DNA from: Bromus sterilis
Taxonomy: Eukaryota; Streptophyta; Magnoliopsida; Poales; Poaceae
Direction of reading: 5' to 3'
Assembly (NCBI GenBank): GCA_950022295.1
Contig: OX465601.1
Span: 110,813,501 to 110,877,500, forward strand
Length of the DNA stretch: 64,000 bases
Shown: piece by piece, positions 1 to 11,472 of the stretch
Position numbering within the stretch: the stretch's first letter is position 1
Layout: the number at the start of each line of letters is the position of its first letter
Notes under the pieces: model-generated
Told to the model about the DNA's origin: nothing
Databases searched by the model: none
The model's input: the letters and a program-made list of their open reading frames with translations, nothing else
Position numbers and translations under genes: made by a program

Positions 1-575
1 CCACTGAGGGTGGGTGCCGAAATGGCGGTGCTGCTGCGAAGAGGAGGGGAGTAGCAACTGAATGGGTATGGGGAGGAACTCCTCGTACCCTTTCGGTTAA
101 GTACCCCCTTTGATACAGCGGTAGTACCGCACCGGGCACGGTAGTACCGCTGGCAGCAAAAAAACACGGTCCAATTTACTATGATGGAGCTTTTGCAAAG
201 GGGTGGTCCTAGGGGGGTGGGCTTAGGTTGGAGACACTAAAAAATAGTTGGATGGGGACACTCTGAGATCAAAACATAAATAAACGCACGAGCAATCTCG
301 GAGTGACCAAAATGAAAAACTAAAAAACAAACAACAAAACACAAGAAAAATGAACCAACCCTCCTAAGGGGAGGGGCGGTGGCCGAAGCCACCTTATTTG
401 AGCTTATTTGGTATGACACCACAAAGATGTATCTTGGGGTTCATTGACAATGCTCTTCTTTGAAGCAACGTCGCCACTTTGGGTGACCATGATAGCCGCC
501 GAAAATGACCATAGTGAAAGAAATTTATTTATTTTTGCATAATAGGTGGAGTGGTTGCCTATGAATTAGGCAACA
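1..575 (-). repeat. Probable 3' LTR of the Copia element, cut by the window edge
   Basis: On the minus strand a purine tract (GGACATAGGGGGAG) is followed by TGTTGCC at 575, the usual start of a Copia LTR. The first bases form a 7-bp inverted repeat, TTGCCTA/TAGGCAA, at 555-573. GGTAGTACCG motifs occur at about 119-155 beside a TATA-like AT stretch at about 110. It does not match the LTR at 33798-34719 base for base, although both have GGTACTACCG motifs next to a TATA-like AAAGGGGGT, so it is either strongly diverged or from another subfamily. No gene is visible here. Confidence 0.5.
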
Positions 576-643
576 CTCCCCCTATGTCCATGCCTAAATC
601 CAAACTAGATACTATGTTGAGATAGGGTGTGTGGTCAAGTTTC

Positions 644-934
644 TCAAACCACATTACTTGAATCAATGATATTTAGCTCATGCCTTAACTGTCGAAATCT
701 TGTTTCATCCAATGGCTTGGTGAAAATATCCGCAAGTTGATCTCCGGTTCCCGCATATGAAAGAGCAATATCACCCCGCTTCACATGATCTCGGATAAAA
801 TGATGAAGAATCTCAATTTGCTTCGTCTTGCTATGTTGAACGGGTTTGTAGGCAAACTTGATAGCACTTTCATTGTCACATAAAAGAGGCACTTCATCAC
901 AAGTGACACCGTAATCCTTTAAAGTTTGCCTCAT
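644..934 (-). pseudogene. Copia RNase H C-terminus
   Basis: This 96-residue frame matches the end of Copia polyproteins: a CDNESAI segment, then HIEI-like and HHFIRDHV segments, and the hallmark QLADIFTKPLDE near the C-terminus. It is separated from the reverse-transcriptase frame by a degenerate 390-bp stretch (935-1325) that should hold the first part of RNase H but is broken by stops and frameshifts. It is the last pol domain before the polypurine tract, as expected. It is a non-functional fragment. Confidence 0.85.
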
Positions 935-1325
935 CCATAATAATTATGCACAACAACTTGCGGCGGCAATGTACTCGGGTTCGGTGGTTGAGAGAGAGTG
1001 ACACAATTTTGCTTCTTGGAAGACCAACTTACCAAAGACCTACCAAGGATTTGGCATCCTCCGGAAGCAGACTTCCTCTCCACTTTGTCTTCCGCCCAAT
1101 CCGAGTCCGTGTACCCAACGAGGTTGAAGCTTGATCCCTTGGGATACCATAAGCCAAAGTTTGGGGTATGAAAAAAATATCAAAAGATTCTTTTGACGGC
1201 CACTACGTGGCTTTCCTTTGGTGTGGATTAAAATCTTGCACACATGCCCACACTCAACATGATATCCGGCCTAGATGCACAAAGATACAACAAAGAACCA
1301 ATCATAGAACGATACTCCCTTTGGT

Positions 1326-2567
1326 CTACCTCTTTGCCGTTCGGGTCGAGGTCAAGTTGACACTTGAGGGGCATGGGGTCTTGGGCCCCTTGAGATCATC
1401 ATACTTGAACCTCTTGAGCATGTCTTGCGTGTATTTTGCTTGGTTGATGAAGGTTCCTCTTGGCAATTGCTTCACTTCGAAACCGATGAAGAACTCCAAA
1501 TCTCCCATCATAGACATCTCAAACTTGCCGGTTATTAGCTTAGCAAACTCTTCATTAAAAGATTGATTAACCGAACCAAAGATAGTATCATCAACATATA
1601 GTTGGCATGTGAACGATTCCCCACCAACCCTCTTAGTAAAAAGAGTGGGATCGATTTTCCCAATTTCAAACACAAAATCGACCAAGAACTCGGTAAGGTG
1701 CTCATACCAAGCTCGTGGGGCTTGCTTAAGGCCATAGAGCGCATTATCGAGTTTATAGACATGATTGGGGAACTTGGGATCCTCAAACCTGGGGGGTTGC
1801 TTGACATATACCAACTCATTAATGGGACCATTAAGAAAAGCACTTTTCACATCCATTTGGTATAGCTTGAAGTTATGATGAGAAGCATAAGAAAGAGCAA
1901 TACGAATGGATTCAAGGCGAGCCACGGGGGAAAAAGTTTCATCGTAGTCAATACCTTCGACTTGGGAAAAACCTTGTGCCACCAACCTTGCCTTGTTCCG
2001 CACAACAATACCATGTGCATCTTGCTTGTTCTTGAATATCCACTTGGTCCCAATGAAATTATGATCACCTTTGGGTCTCTCCACTAATGACCACACCTTG
2101 TTGCGATTGAAGTTATTCAGTTCATCATGCATGGGCTCAAGCCAATCCGGGTCTTCAAGCGCCTCAAACACGTTTGGGGGTTCCACACAAGAAACAAACG
2201 CATTATGGGAACAAAAATTTCTTAATTGACTACTAGTGGTTACCCCTTTTCTTAGGCTTCCAAGCATTTGATCCACCGAATGATCTTGAGATGAAAGATT
2301 GGATGCAATCTTGGCTGCACGACGTGCTATAGTTTCCTCAAGTGATTCTTGAGAATCCTCTTGATGATTATATTCGGGAGCTTGAGAACCATCAAGGACT
2401 TGCTCATCACCTTGAGCTTTCCCTTGATTGATAACTTGATCTCGGTCATCATTTGGTTCACCACCATCATCAATCATTTGATATTGACCTTGATCTTGTT
2501 CGGTTGGGGGAGAGCCTTCATTTTGTTCTTGGTTTGCTTGTTGATCTTGTGAAGATGACAGATCCAC
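1326..2567 (-). pseudogene. Copia reverse transcriptase
   Basis: A 413-residue frame. An acidic and Gln-rich linker occupies roughly residues 1-110. The reverse-transcriptase domain follows, with WIFKNK, ARLVAQGFSQ, the DYDETFSPVARLESIR block, YQMDVKSAFLNG, LYGLKQAPRAWY and an intact catalytic YVDD followed by TIFGS. The C-terminus is cut by a stop, and what follows is degenerate RNase H. The catalytic box survives although the element as a whole is broken, so decay is only moderate. Confidence 0.9.
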
Positions 2568-2835
2568 ATGAGTACACCATTGTCCTTATCCTTCCACCAC
2601 AAGGGGTTCCTCAATGGGTAGGATATGACCCACACCCATTCTTCTTATGGATTGAGGAGGAATTTCATCATCTACAACCAAAAGATCACTTTGCTCCACT
2701 TAGGAGCAATTATGTTCATCAAACTCCACGTTACTAGATTCTTCAACAAGCCCATAGGACTTTTTGTAGACTCTATACACGTGAGAGTTTGAAGCATAAC
2801 CAACAAATATTCCCTCATATGTTTTCGACTCAAAT

Positions 2836-4113
2836 TTAGAAAAAATGAGCACCCTTTTTGAGAATGAAACACTTACACCCGAAGACCCGAAAATAATTGA
2901 TGTTGGGCTTCTTTCCGGTGATAATTTCATAGGTAGTCTTGTTCAAGATCTTGCGGAGATAAAAACGATTGGTTGCATGGCAAGAGGTGTTGATGGACTC
3001 CACCCAAAAGTTGTATGGACTCTTGAACTCCGCCATCATGGTTCTTGCCGCATCAATGAGAGTGCGGTTCATCCTCTCCGCATCATCATTTTGTTGAGGG
3101 GTATAAGCGGCGGAATATTGATGTTTGATCCCCTCATCACCAAGAAATTCATCCAAGGTGTAATTCTTGAACTCGGTGACGTTGTCACTTATAGTGGCCA
3201 ATATATTTGTATCGTGTTGACGTTGAGCTTCATTGGCAAAATCGTTGACGGTTTGTTGAGTCTCACTCTTCCTCTTGAAGAAATAGACCCATGTATATCT
3301 TGAATAGTCATCCACAATCACCAAGCAATATTTCTTTCCGCCAAGAATATCATATGTGGGAGGCCCAAAGAAATCCATGTGAAAGAGCTCCAAAGGCCTC
3401 TTGGTGGTAATGATATTCTTGACGGGATGTTCTTTCTCATGTGGTTTTCCTTCAATGCAAGCCCTACAAGCACGATCTTTGGCAAAACTAACATTCGTTA
3501 GTCCAATGACATGCTCACCTTTAAGAAGTGTTTGCAAATACCTCATATTGACGTGGGATAGACGGCGGTGCCAGATCCATCCCACATCAACTTTAGCCAT
3601 TAGACATATGGTGGTTTTTGTGGGGAATCGTGAGAAGTCCACCACATACATATCGTCCTCCACATGTCCAACAAAGGCTACTTTAAGAGTTTTTCTCCAC
3701 ATCACGGTGACCATGTCCACATCAAAGAAAGTACAAAGGCCCATCTTGGCAAGTTGACGAACGGAAAGTAAATTGAAAACACAAGTCTCGGCTAGTAATA
3801 CATTCCCGATAGTTATATCCAGAGAAATGATTACTTTGTCGTGGCCCAATACCTTTGACTTTTTTGCATCACCAAATTGGACTAGGGTGTCACGAGATGA
3901 ATGAAAGTCAATGTCCACCAACAAGTCCTTGCTTCCGGTCATATGCCTTGTATCCCCGCTATCAAGTATCCATGAACCTCCACCGGAAGCCGCCACCGAG
4001 GTAGTCTTGGCCATAAGGCATTTGTGGACGATGTGAGGGTTCTCGTTGGGGGAGTTGAAGAGTGATGTTGATGGAGGGGGCTTGGTGAAAATAGCAACGG
4101 TGGCCGTTGCCAC
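2836..4113 (-). pseudogene. Copia protease end, gag-pre-integrase and integrase
   Basis: A 425-residue frame. Near residue 50 is WILDSGDTRHMTG, the Copia protease active-site region (normally DSG with Ala or Cys next). Then comes the HHCC zinc finger of integrase (WHRRLSHVN ... ACIEGK) and the catalytic core with HMDFFGP, VDDYSRYTWVYF, SDNVTEF and PQQNDDAERMNRTL. The Gly usually seen after SDN is Val and the usual GVVER context is altered, but the Asp, Asp and Glu catalytic positions are still visible. The frame is closed at both ends by stops relative to gag and reverse transcriptase. Confidence 0.9.
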
Positions 4114-4254
4114 AATTTCACCACCTTCATCATCATCATCACCGGAGATATATTATTCATAAGCCACAAATGCACGTTGGGGCTTTTTCTTCACAAAGGT
4201 CTTGTTTGATGGTGACTTGGACTTGTCCTTCCGGATAAGCTTGCCACCATGGTC

Positions 4255-5543
4255 TTATCTCTTCTCATACGGACAATCCGCAACAAAGTGACTCACATTT
4301 CCACAATTGAAACATGTCCTTATCCTTTGGCCCTTAGGCTTGAAGCTACTTGAGTTTGACTTGAAATTCTTCTTGTTGCCCCAAAATTGTCTTGATGCAA
4401 GAGCCATATGCTCGTTGAATGCATACTTGGTATATTCCGGGCCAACTTCTTCTTCATCCTCTTCAACACACACTTGAACCTCCTTGTCCTTCAAAGAAAG
4501 AGATGGCATTTTATTGATACCTTGGCGGGACAACTTTATGTCAGCCGTGGAGTTCAAGATTTCCATGGATACGAACTCATCCAAGACTTATTGAGAGGTC
4601 AAGGAGTTGAAGTCCAGCCTTTGACGAATGACTTGAGTGATGGAGTGTCTAATGGGGAGTATGGCCGTGATGAACTTCCTCTTGATCCAACCATCATCGG
4701 TGTCCATGCTCCCATGATTCGTCATAAGGTTGGCAAGAGCAACACACATTTGATAGAGATCTTCGGGAGACTCTTCTTCAATCATGACAAAGTGTTTGGC
4801 TTGATCTTGAACTTGGTAAAACTTGGAGCTTCGAATTCTTGAGCTTCCCAACATTGTCCTCTCAAGAAAATCCCATGTATCCTTAGCCGTGGTGAGCTTA
4901 CGGCAAAAGTTATCTTGCTCAAATTTTAACCCCTTTTGGATCATGAGCAAGGCATGATTGTTGAGAGTGTTGTTCCACCATTCTCTTGGAGTCATGTTCT
5001 TGCGGTCATGGAAATGAAATCCTTCTTTGCTGATAGTCCACAATCCTTCCGAAGAGCCTCTCATGTGATTCTTCATTCGGAAAGCCCAAAGCGGATACTC
5101 ATCTTTTTCAAGAATGGGTGGTGGACCTACATGCGCGAAATGAGGTTCGGGAAGGGGTAACTTCGAATAGTTTGGAGGTGGGCGAACGGCGGTGTGAACA
5201 CCCGATCCATTCCTGGTGAGAGGAGTGGGAGGTATAGCACTACTACCATCATCATGTGCTTGAGAGATGAAATATCTCTATCCCAACTTTGGAATGGTGG
5301 GCATGATGTTGGTGTTGTCCGTTGGGGGTAAACGGGACATTAGAACCCGAAGCATGTTCGACATATCACTCATGTGAGCTTCCATGGAGGACATGCCTTC
5401 ATTATACTCAACAGGAGAAATAGATGATGAGTCATCCTTCGCGAATGTGTTGGTAAAGCCCTCGGTGCCCCATGCTCCTCCACACTTGGAACATCTGTTT
5501 TCTCCCCTAAGTTGAGATCTTCGTACTTATCCCCTTGCGACAT
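4255..5543 (-). pseudogene. Copia gag with CCHC zinc knuckle
   Basis: A start codon at 5543 opens a short MSQGDKYEDLNLG frame. After decay, the gag core appears at 4588-5076 (capsid-like, with ATTAKDTWDFLERT-type sequence) and 4255-4584. The latter ends in a CCHC zinc knuckle, CFNCGNVSHFVADC. At least two frame breaks separate the pieces. In intact relatives gag is continuous with pol, so this is a dead copy. The leader between gag and the LTR is about 50 bp. Confidence 0.8.
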
Positions 5544-5579
5544 TCTCTTAAGGCGGTAAATCCCTTAATAAGAGATGAG

Positions 5580-5591
5580 GCTTTGATACCA
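5580..5591 (-). other. Primer-binding site of the Copia element (initiator tRNA-Met type)
   Basis: The minus strand reads TGGTATCAAAGC two bases inside the LTR end at 5594, complementary to the 3' end of initiator tRNA-Met as used by most plant Copia elements. It fixes both the orientation of the element and the inner end of the 5' LTR. Confidence 0.8.
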
Positions 5592-5593
5592 AT

Positions 5594-5689
5594 TGAAAGG
5601 ATCGGAATGTCGACTAGAGGGGGGATGAATAGGCGTCTATTTTTTAAAGTTTTTCTAAATAAATTAAGGCTCAACAAGATCTGGGCCTC
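5594..5689 (-). repeat. Shared LTR of Copia/D complex, inner part (split by A and B)
   Basis: The last 96 bases of an LTR of about 1018 bp. It ends in ATCCTTTCA immediately before the primer-binding site. The other 922 bases lie at 33798-34719, and the break is exactly at the GCCTC target-site duplication of elements A and B. Confidence 0.7.
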
Positions 5690-7359
5690 TGATACGTCCA
5701 AAACGTATCTATAATTTCTGCTTGCTCCATGCCTCTTTTGTGTGATATTGCTATGATATTGATGAACTTCCATACACTTTCGATCATATTTGGACTAACC
5801 TATTAACTCAGTGCACCCTAGTGTCAGTTCCTGTTTTCTGCTGTTTTTCTATTTCAGATTTCCCCCATATTAAAAGTGCTCCAAAAATTCGGGAAAAATC
5901 CAATAAAAAATCAGCGTACAGGAAGCTTCCGGAATCACCGAGGGGGGCCAGAGGGGACCCACCAGGGCCCCAGGCGCCCTCCCGGCGCGACCCAGGGTGA
6001 GGCGGCCCCCTGGTGGACCCCCTGGCTGCCCCCCTTCGCCTATTTATTCCCCGTGATGTGAAACCCCCGTGACGGGAACCCTTTTTCACGATCTCTCCTC
6101 TGTTCCGCCGCCGCTGCGCTTCCAAGATCGGGAGCACCAGAATACCTCTTCCCGGCACCCTGCCGGAGGGAGGAACCACCTCCGGGAGCTTCTCCACCAC
6201 CATGGATGCTTCCCGGATGAACCGTGAGTAGTTCACCTTGGACCATGGGTCTATGATCAGTAGTTATGTGATGTTCTCGTCCCCTCTTTGTTCTTCATGG
6301 ATTAGACCTCGTGAGCTTCCTTACATGATCGAGGCACTTATGTATATTTCTGTTGTTGCTATGCTGAGTTTGCTGGGATCCGATGGATTATGAGATTATG
6401 TTCAGATTGTGTTTGAGTAATATATTTGATTCTCCTCTTTTATATTTATGTTCTAGGAGTAATTCTTGCATGTTCTCCGTTGCTGTTTATTGCTTTGGCC
6501 AAGTAGTAGGTAGTGACTCCAAGAGGGAGCGTTATGCATGATTGTGGGTTCATGCCCCCCGATGACTAGCTTGAGTGACAGAAACATGAGTCTAGGAGAT
6601 GTGTTGTTGCCACAAGGGGAAAACAACGGTGCTTGTACTTGCGGGTGCAAGGATTTTTTACTTTACGCAGAGTTCTTTAATGCAGTTGTCCGTTGCTTTG
6701 AGTTTACACTTTGGGTGGGATTCACAACTTAATACCAGCGAGATGTTCTAGATAGATATCTCAAGGTGGATGATTAGTAGGTAGATGCAGATGGATTTTG
6801 GTCTACTTGTCTTGGCGTACCGCCCATGCTTTTGAGCCTCTTCCTTTATTTATAGCATAATTAGCATTGGTTTGCGCACATAATCCTGTCAATTGCCCAG
6901 CTGTAATTTGTTTACCTCGCATGGCTATTTTATCATCTTTTGGGAGAGAGACATCACTAGTGAACATCATAGGACCCCGGTCCATATTTCCAACACTGTT
7001 TACACTCGCTATCAATTTAATGCTTTATTTACTTTTCCGTTGCTATCACTATCAATATTATCCCGTGCGTTTTATCCTTTGTAAAAAACAAGGCCGGAGG
7101 GATTGACAACCCCTTTGTACTCGTTGGGAGCAAAGCTATATGTTGTGTGTGCAGGTCCACGTCAACCGCCAATCTCTGGCGCCGTTGACACCTACTTGTC
7201 GTTATCGTAGTCCTACTGGAGACAAACCTTCGTATCTTCACCGAGGGAAATTTCCGCTACTCTACATCTCAACCTTCCACTTTGGGTAAACCAACGAGGG
7301 GCGAGAAGTAAAGTCTCGTGATGCAAGCAAAGCCATACCCGCCAACTCTCGCGCCATCA
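5690..7359 (+). repeat. Element A 5' LTR (1670 bp)
   Basis: Runs from TGATACGTCC to CGCCATCA. It is preceded by target duplication GCCTC (5685-5689) and followed by a degenerate primer-binding site, in which CACCTTTGCCGGGGACTCC replaces the GGCGCC(A/G)TTGCCGGGGA form seen in B and H. Small reading frames inside the LTR on both strands recur in the other copies and look like by-products of its base composition, not genes. Confidence 0.9.
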
Positions 7360-7525
7360 AAGCAATTTCTCGCACCTTTGCCGGGGACTCCGCTCTTCAA
7401 GATAGGGGAGTCACACACTATGTTTTATCTTTGCTTTTTAGTCTTGTTAGTTTACTTTTCAGTTTTTGATTTAGTGTCCTTTATCAATAATCAAAAAAAT
7501 AGTTACCTTGCTAGTAGTTATCATT

Positions 7526-8409
7526 ATGTCTGGTCCTTTTGCCTTTGGTGAAGCAGAAATGCTAACCTTTAAACAAAGAGGTGGTGAAAGTCTGAAAGAT
7601 GCCTGGTATAGGATTAATGATTCTCAAAAAAGAGCCACCAAGAAGCAATGCACTACTATCCTGCTTAGAAACTTTTATGTTGGAATTACTTCTTGGAATA
7701 GGTTTATTCTAGATACTGCTATCAATGGGAATTTCATAGAAGCCCCAGTTTGGGAAGCTCTTAGTATTATGGAAAATCTTGTTGGAAATCTCCCTGTTGC
7801 TAGCATTCAAGAGGACATTACCCTAGCTCATATTATGAAAAAACGTGAACAAATAGAGCTAGAGATGCCAAGCACTAATAAGATAAGTGAGTTGGATCGT
7901 AAGGTTCAAGGGAATTTGAATAGGCTAGATAGCTCCATGCATAAAAAATTTAAAATCTTGGAGACCATCAAATCCCATGACTTGGACCCTTCTAGGATTG
8001 ATAAGATTGAGGAAATCATTGACACTCTAGGAACTACTTTCTCTCAATCAAAACAAAAAAAGTGGAAAATCCGGCAAAGAAGGAACCTAGGTTCGTTTAC
8101 GTTCCAAAGGCTCCTCGTTTCAAAAATAATCTATCCATTGCCAAAGGGGTTGAAACTGTGAAGACTTTGGAAGAGATACCTCTCTTTAATAGAATAAATG
8201 ATACTCCAATTGATCTTCCACCTTTTGCTTTTATTCCTAAAAGTATCTTTATTAGGCCTTTTGAAATACCTCTTAAGATTGGTTGTATTATTGAAGAGAT
8301 TTTGATGATCTTGATGATGGTTCAATTGATACAACTTGATCTATTTGCATTAAGCCTAGATAATGGCTTTAAAGAAGCGCTTTCGGGAGGCAACCCGCAA
8401 CGAATTTAG
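7526..8409 (+). pseudogene. Element A gag-like gene, frameshifted
   Basis: The ATG at 7526 opens MSGPFAFGEAEMLTFKQ, followed by ESLKDAWYRIND and LLRNFYVGIT. These match the C-terminal half of plant Ty3 gag capsids; in element B the same positions read NFKQLDNEHVAQAWERM and TFYAGLN. The frame is lost near 8055-8070, at an A-rich run. Homologous sequence continues in another frame as EPRFVYVPKAPRFKNN and EEIPLFNRINDTPIDLPP, ending at 8409. The N-terminal half of the capsid present in B is absent, and there is no protease. Confidence 0.7.
8352..8404 (+). other. Two-hairpin RNA motif after gag (copy in A)
   Basis: Hairpin 1 pairs AAGCC (8352-8356) with GGCTT (8365-8369). Hairpin 2 pairs CGGG (8384-8387) with CCCG (8394-8397). 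A conserved AAGAAGCGCTTT spacer lies between them. The same layout follows gag in B (29352-29399) and E (48436-48485, minus), with paired changes in the stems. The function is unknown. Confidence 0.6.
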
Positions 8410-9657
8410 CATTTACTTTTTGTTTTCCTTCTGTTTTTAGTGGTCTTGATGATTGTTACTACTGTAGCAACATCATTGTATCTTTACTTTTCAAGCTTTG
8501 TACCTTTTATAGCCTCATATGACAAGGGAAGTGAAAGTTGTGACATGATGTCCAGAAAACAGATTCTGTCCTCGTGACTAGAAAAATCAGAGAAAAATCC
8601 CAGTTCATATTTTTGAGCTTAATTTTTTACACAGCATGCTCTATACAATTACGAAACTTTCGTATGTTCTGAGTTTTTTTATTTGAGTTGCAGAAGTATC
8701 CCTAAATAATTCTTTACTGCCTGCTGGTCTGTTTTTCACAGATTCTGTCCTGTTTTGCCTTTTCTTCGTTTTGCGAATTTTAAGCTTGCTTTTTCTTTGA
8801 AAAAACTTTTTGGAAATCTTGAGAAACAGTAGCCCTTCAAGAATATCTTTATTTCAAGTAAGGAAATAATTATTTTATTATGCGTACTAACCTCGCTAAT
8901 CAGATTATGATGAGTTATGTATGAAGGGAGTTTTCAAGTGTGCCAGGGAAGATGATGAAAGAAGATTCAGGAGTGTCAAACGCTCAAGCTTGGGGATGCC
9001 CCCATGAATCCCCAAGAAATATTCAGGGAGACTCAAGCTTCTAAGCTTGGGGATGCCCCCGTGCATCCCCTTCTCCATCGACAATTATCAGTTCGTCTCT
9101 CGTTTCACTATATTTTTATCACTTCATGCATTATGTGCTATGCTTGGAGCGTCTCGCTCTTAGGTTTATTTTTAGTTTTCTTTAGCTTTGCTTGCTGTTC
9201 ATAACAAGTTAGAACCCAACTTTGTTTGTGTGGGAGAGAAACACGCTCCACTTCCAAAATCTAGAACAGAACATAGGACTTTTCATGCTTATCTTTGTTG
9301 TGTGTGTTCTTTATCTTTTTCATAGCTACTGCCATGTTTTGCTCTTAGATTTCATGCTTATCTTTTCAAAGAGCTTTTGTTTAGTTTGTTGCTGGAAATC
9401 TCTTGAGTTTTCATGTTTATCTTGTTTAGAGAGTTTGCCTGTTGCACTGAGTTTTGTGTCTTGACTTGGAGTAGGCAATTGAGGTTGCTATTCAGTCGTA
9501 GTAGTAACTTGCAATAGTTTTGAGGTGTTGCTTTGAGTAATGTTTGGACTTTTGGTGTCAAGAGCTTTAGCCTATTAGTGATAGATGTCGTATTTTGGGC
9601 AATCCGTGTTTATTTTCAAAACTTACAAAATTAGTTGAGAACTTTACCTACTAGATG
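8410..9657 (+). other. Element A 3' non-coding region, first part
   Basis: No long conserved reading frame. It aligns along its length with 29400-30655 of element B. It contains two stem-loops at 8989-9016 (CTTGGGGAT/ATCCCCAAG) and 9049-9070 (GGGGAT/ATCCCC), each repeating the CTTGGGGATG sequence that also forms the polypurine tract of the element. Confidence 0.7.
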
Positions 9658-9662
9658 GATCA

Positions 9663-10109
9663 TGACGGGGATGTACCCCGACAAATCCCATGGTCAGGGA
9701 CCCTGGGTTAGTCATGAGAGGCACAGGTTGGACGATAAGCTCGTCGGCTAACAGGACGATACATTCCTGCTCGATATTATTAATTGGAGATGGCGATTAC
9801 AGGGAAGCCGAGGCTAGTGCGCACAAGGCTAGGTTACAGATTGTGTATTGCTTGATCTCGACGTCTCCCCTCCTAGCCCTTATATACTAGGCTAGGTCTC
9901 GGGGAGTCCGTCCTGGATTACAGATGAGGTTTCCTAACCATGAACTTGTTTCGTATGGTAAGTTTGCACCTTCCTTATGACTCGCGGACTCCTACGTCGG
10001 TGCCACTAGTGGGCCAAGGCTAGGCCCAGGCGGCATATTTGTGGGCCTTCTGTCTTCTGGTACACCGGGTAGGCTCATCCATAGGAGTCGTGGGGTCACC
10101 CCCTCGTCA
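9663..10109 (-). repeat. Element G 3' LTR (447 bp)
   Basis: Plus-strand TGACGGGGATG to CCCCTCGTCA. A TATA-like TTATATACT lies at about 9881-9889. Directly outside, minus strand, the polypurine tract GCACTCGGGGGCTAC (10110-10124) marks this as the 3' LTR. Confidence 0.9.
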
Positions 10110-10124
10110 GTAGCCCCCGAGTGC
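10110..10124 (-). other. Polypurine tract of element G
   Basis: The minus strand reads GCACTCGGGGGCTAC directly before the 3' LTR start TGACGAGG. Near-identical copies recur in the tandem repeats at 13053-13450. Confidence 0.75.
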
Positions 10125-10764
10125 CTAGGGGACTCGAAGAGGCGCGCAGGGACTCGAATCCACTCTAGCGTCGTTTTGAGGCGCTGGCAGTCTGGGGCCA
10201 TGACAAAACCTGTTTCGAGGGATGCTAAGCTGAAAGGGCCCAAGGTGTCGACTAGTCGAGCCTTGGTGAATTGCACTAGTGGAAAAAACCGCAGTAGCCC
10301 AATCAAACCCATGTCCCTCGACATGAGCTTGGAACACTGGTGTCTAGCAAAAGTCATGCCGCTGCAGGTCTTACAGTGATCAATTGCCGCCAGTAAAGTT
10401 CATAGCCTAGGCGCGTCCGCCCAAATTTTTCTATCATGCATGTGCATGGAAAAGGTTGGGAGTGAAATCGCTCTTCGGCAAGTCCCAGCCCGACCGATCT
10501 TCGCAGCGGGGTCTTACCTACATGCTAAGCTTGCGTGGCATCTGGGCACAATGTATCGTGTTCCAGGAATATGTATTTTTATTGAGGCGCGGAGCCTAGT
10601 AGATAATGCACCCACTTGGAATAAACAATCAAGTGGGCGGTTTTAGCGGTCACTCGTGGAGCTTCTCCGAGTGCTCGGGTGTAGAGGGATGTTTGCTCGG
10701 GAGGTCGTCGAGTGCTTGAGTATATAGAGTTTTGTGAGTAATCACTCGAATATCGCTTTTGCTC

Positions 10765-11000
10765 TCGGGGTGAGGGAGCACCCGATACTCCGGGACCGCT
10801 CGATTTGGTGAGTGCAAGTCTGCTCATCTTGTGTCGTGGTGAGGGAGCACCCGAAATTCTCATGGGTGCGAGTAATCACTCGAGCATGTTTTTGCTTCTA
10901 GGTGAGGGAGCACCTGGGACTCTCGTAGGTGCGAGTGATCACTCGAGCACATTTTTCCTTCTGGGTGAGGGAGCACCCGAAATTCTCGCAGGTGGATACG
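10765..11000. repeat. Tandem repeats of about 66-70 bp in the 3' region of G
   Basis: Four diverged units, each beginning GGTGAGGGAGCACC and containing GTGCGAGTRATCACTCGAGC, start near 10768, 10841, 10911 and 10976. Tat-lineage elements are known to carry tandem repeats between pol and the 3' LTR. The stretch 10125-10764 holds no gene that I can support. Confidence 0.75.
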
Positions 11001-11392
11001 CTCCCGATGGGAGTTAGATATATTTGAAAAATGTATTTAAACTATGCAAAAAAACAGCACTTGCAAGCTGCCTCTTCTGTTGACTGCCTCTTTAATTTAC
11101 CTCTTGCTTGGTGAAGATAAATATCTCCTTGCTGGAGGGCCGTCAAAAGATGCTTTGGCTGCTAACCGTCATGTCTGCATGACCGGTCATAATGATGGCT
11201 TTTGGTGGCGTGCTGCAGCAGCCTGTTGAGTTATCGATGCACGTATTGAAAAAGCGCGAGATTTGACGCGTCCAGCGCACTGTGCCTCCCGTGTGAAGGC
11301 ATCTTTGTCTCGAACTTTGAATCGCCTGGCGTGCTTGGTCTTTGAATTAATGGTTCCCGTCGTCTGGGCTTCTAAGTGCTTTAGGGTTTGTG

Positions 11393-11472
11393 CTATAAAT
11401 AGGCCCCTCTTTTTCTTCTAGCAGAGGTATTCATCCTCTGCTCATCTTGCTTCTCTTTCTCTTCCTCTTCTC
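11393..11472 (+). promoter_or_regulatory. Core promoter of the antisense ORF in G
   Basis: A TATA box, CTATAAATAG, at 11393-11402 is followed by a pyrimidine-rich stretch (CTTCTCTTTCTCTTCCTC, about 11450-11469) like the plant Y-patch. The start codon at 11473 is 71 bases after the TATA box end. The polarity is opposite to the retrotransposon transcript, so it would drive a separate antisense mRNA. Confidence 0.6.

Larger units (their letters stand above)
1..5689 (-). mobile_element. Decayed Copia element, Maximus/SIRE-like, minus strand
   Basis: Read on the minus strand this shows the Ty1/Copia order gag, protease, integrase, reverse transcriptase, RNase H. A primer-binding site lies at 5580-5591 next to an LTR end at 5594, and a purine-rich tract at about 576-588 precedes the putative 3' LTR, which runs off the left edge of the window. 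The reading frame is broken into at least five pieces, so the copy cannot be autonomous. The YVDD reverse-transcriptase core followed by TIFGS suggests the SIRE/Maximus lineage. The 5' LTR is interrupted after 5689 by elements A and B and resumes at 33798. Confidence 0.85.

Noticed and set aside
5808..6246. Pro/Arg/Gly-rich frames in the LTRs of A, B, E and H (also 24081-24396, 25883-26089, 50709-50959)
   Set aside because: They recur at the same place in LTRs, are disrupted differently in each copy and lack domains; they reflect GC-rich LTR sequence.
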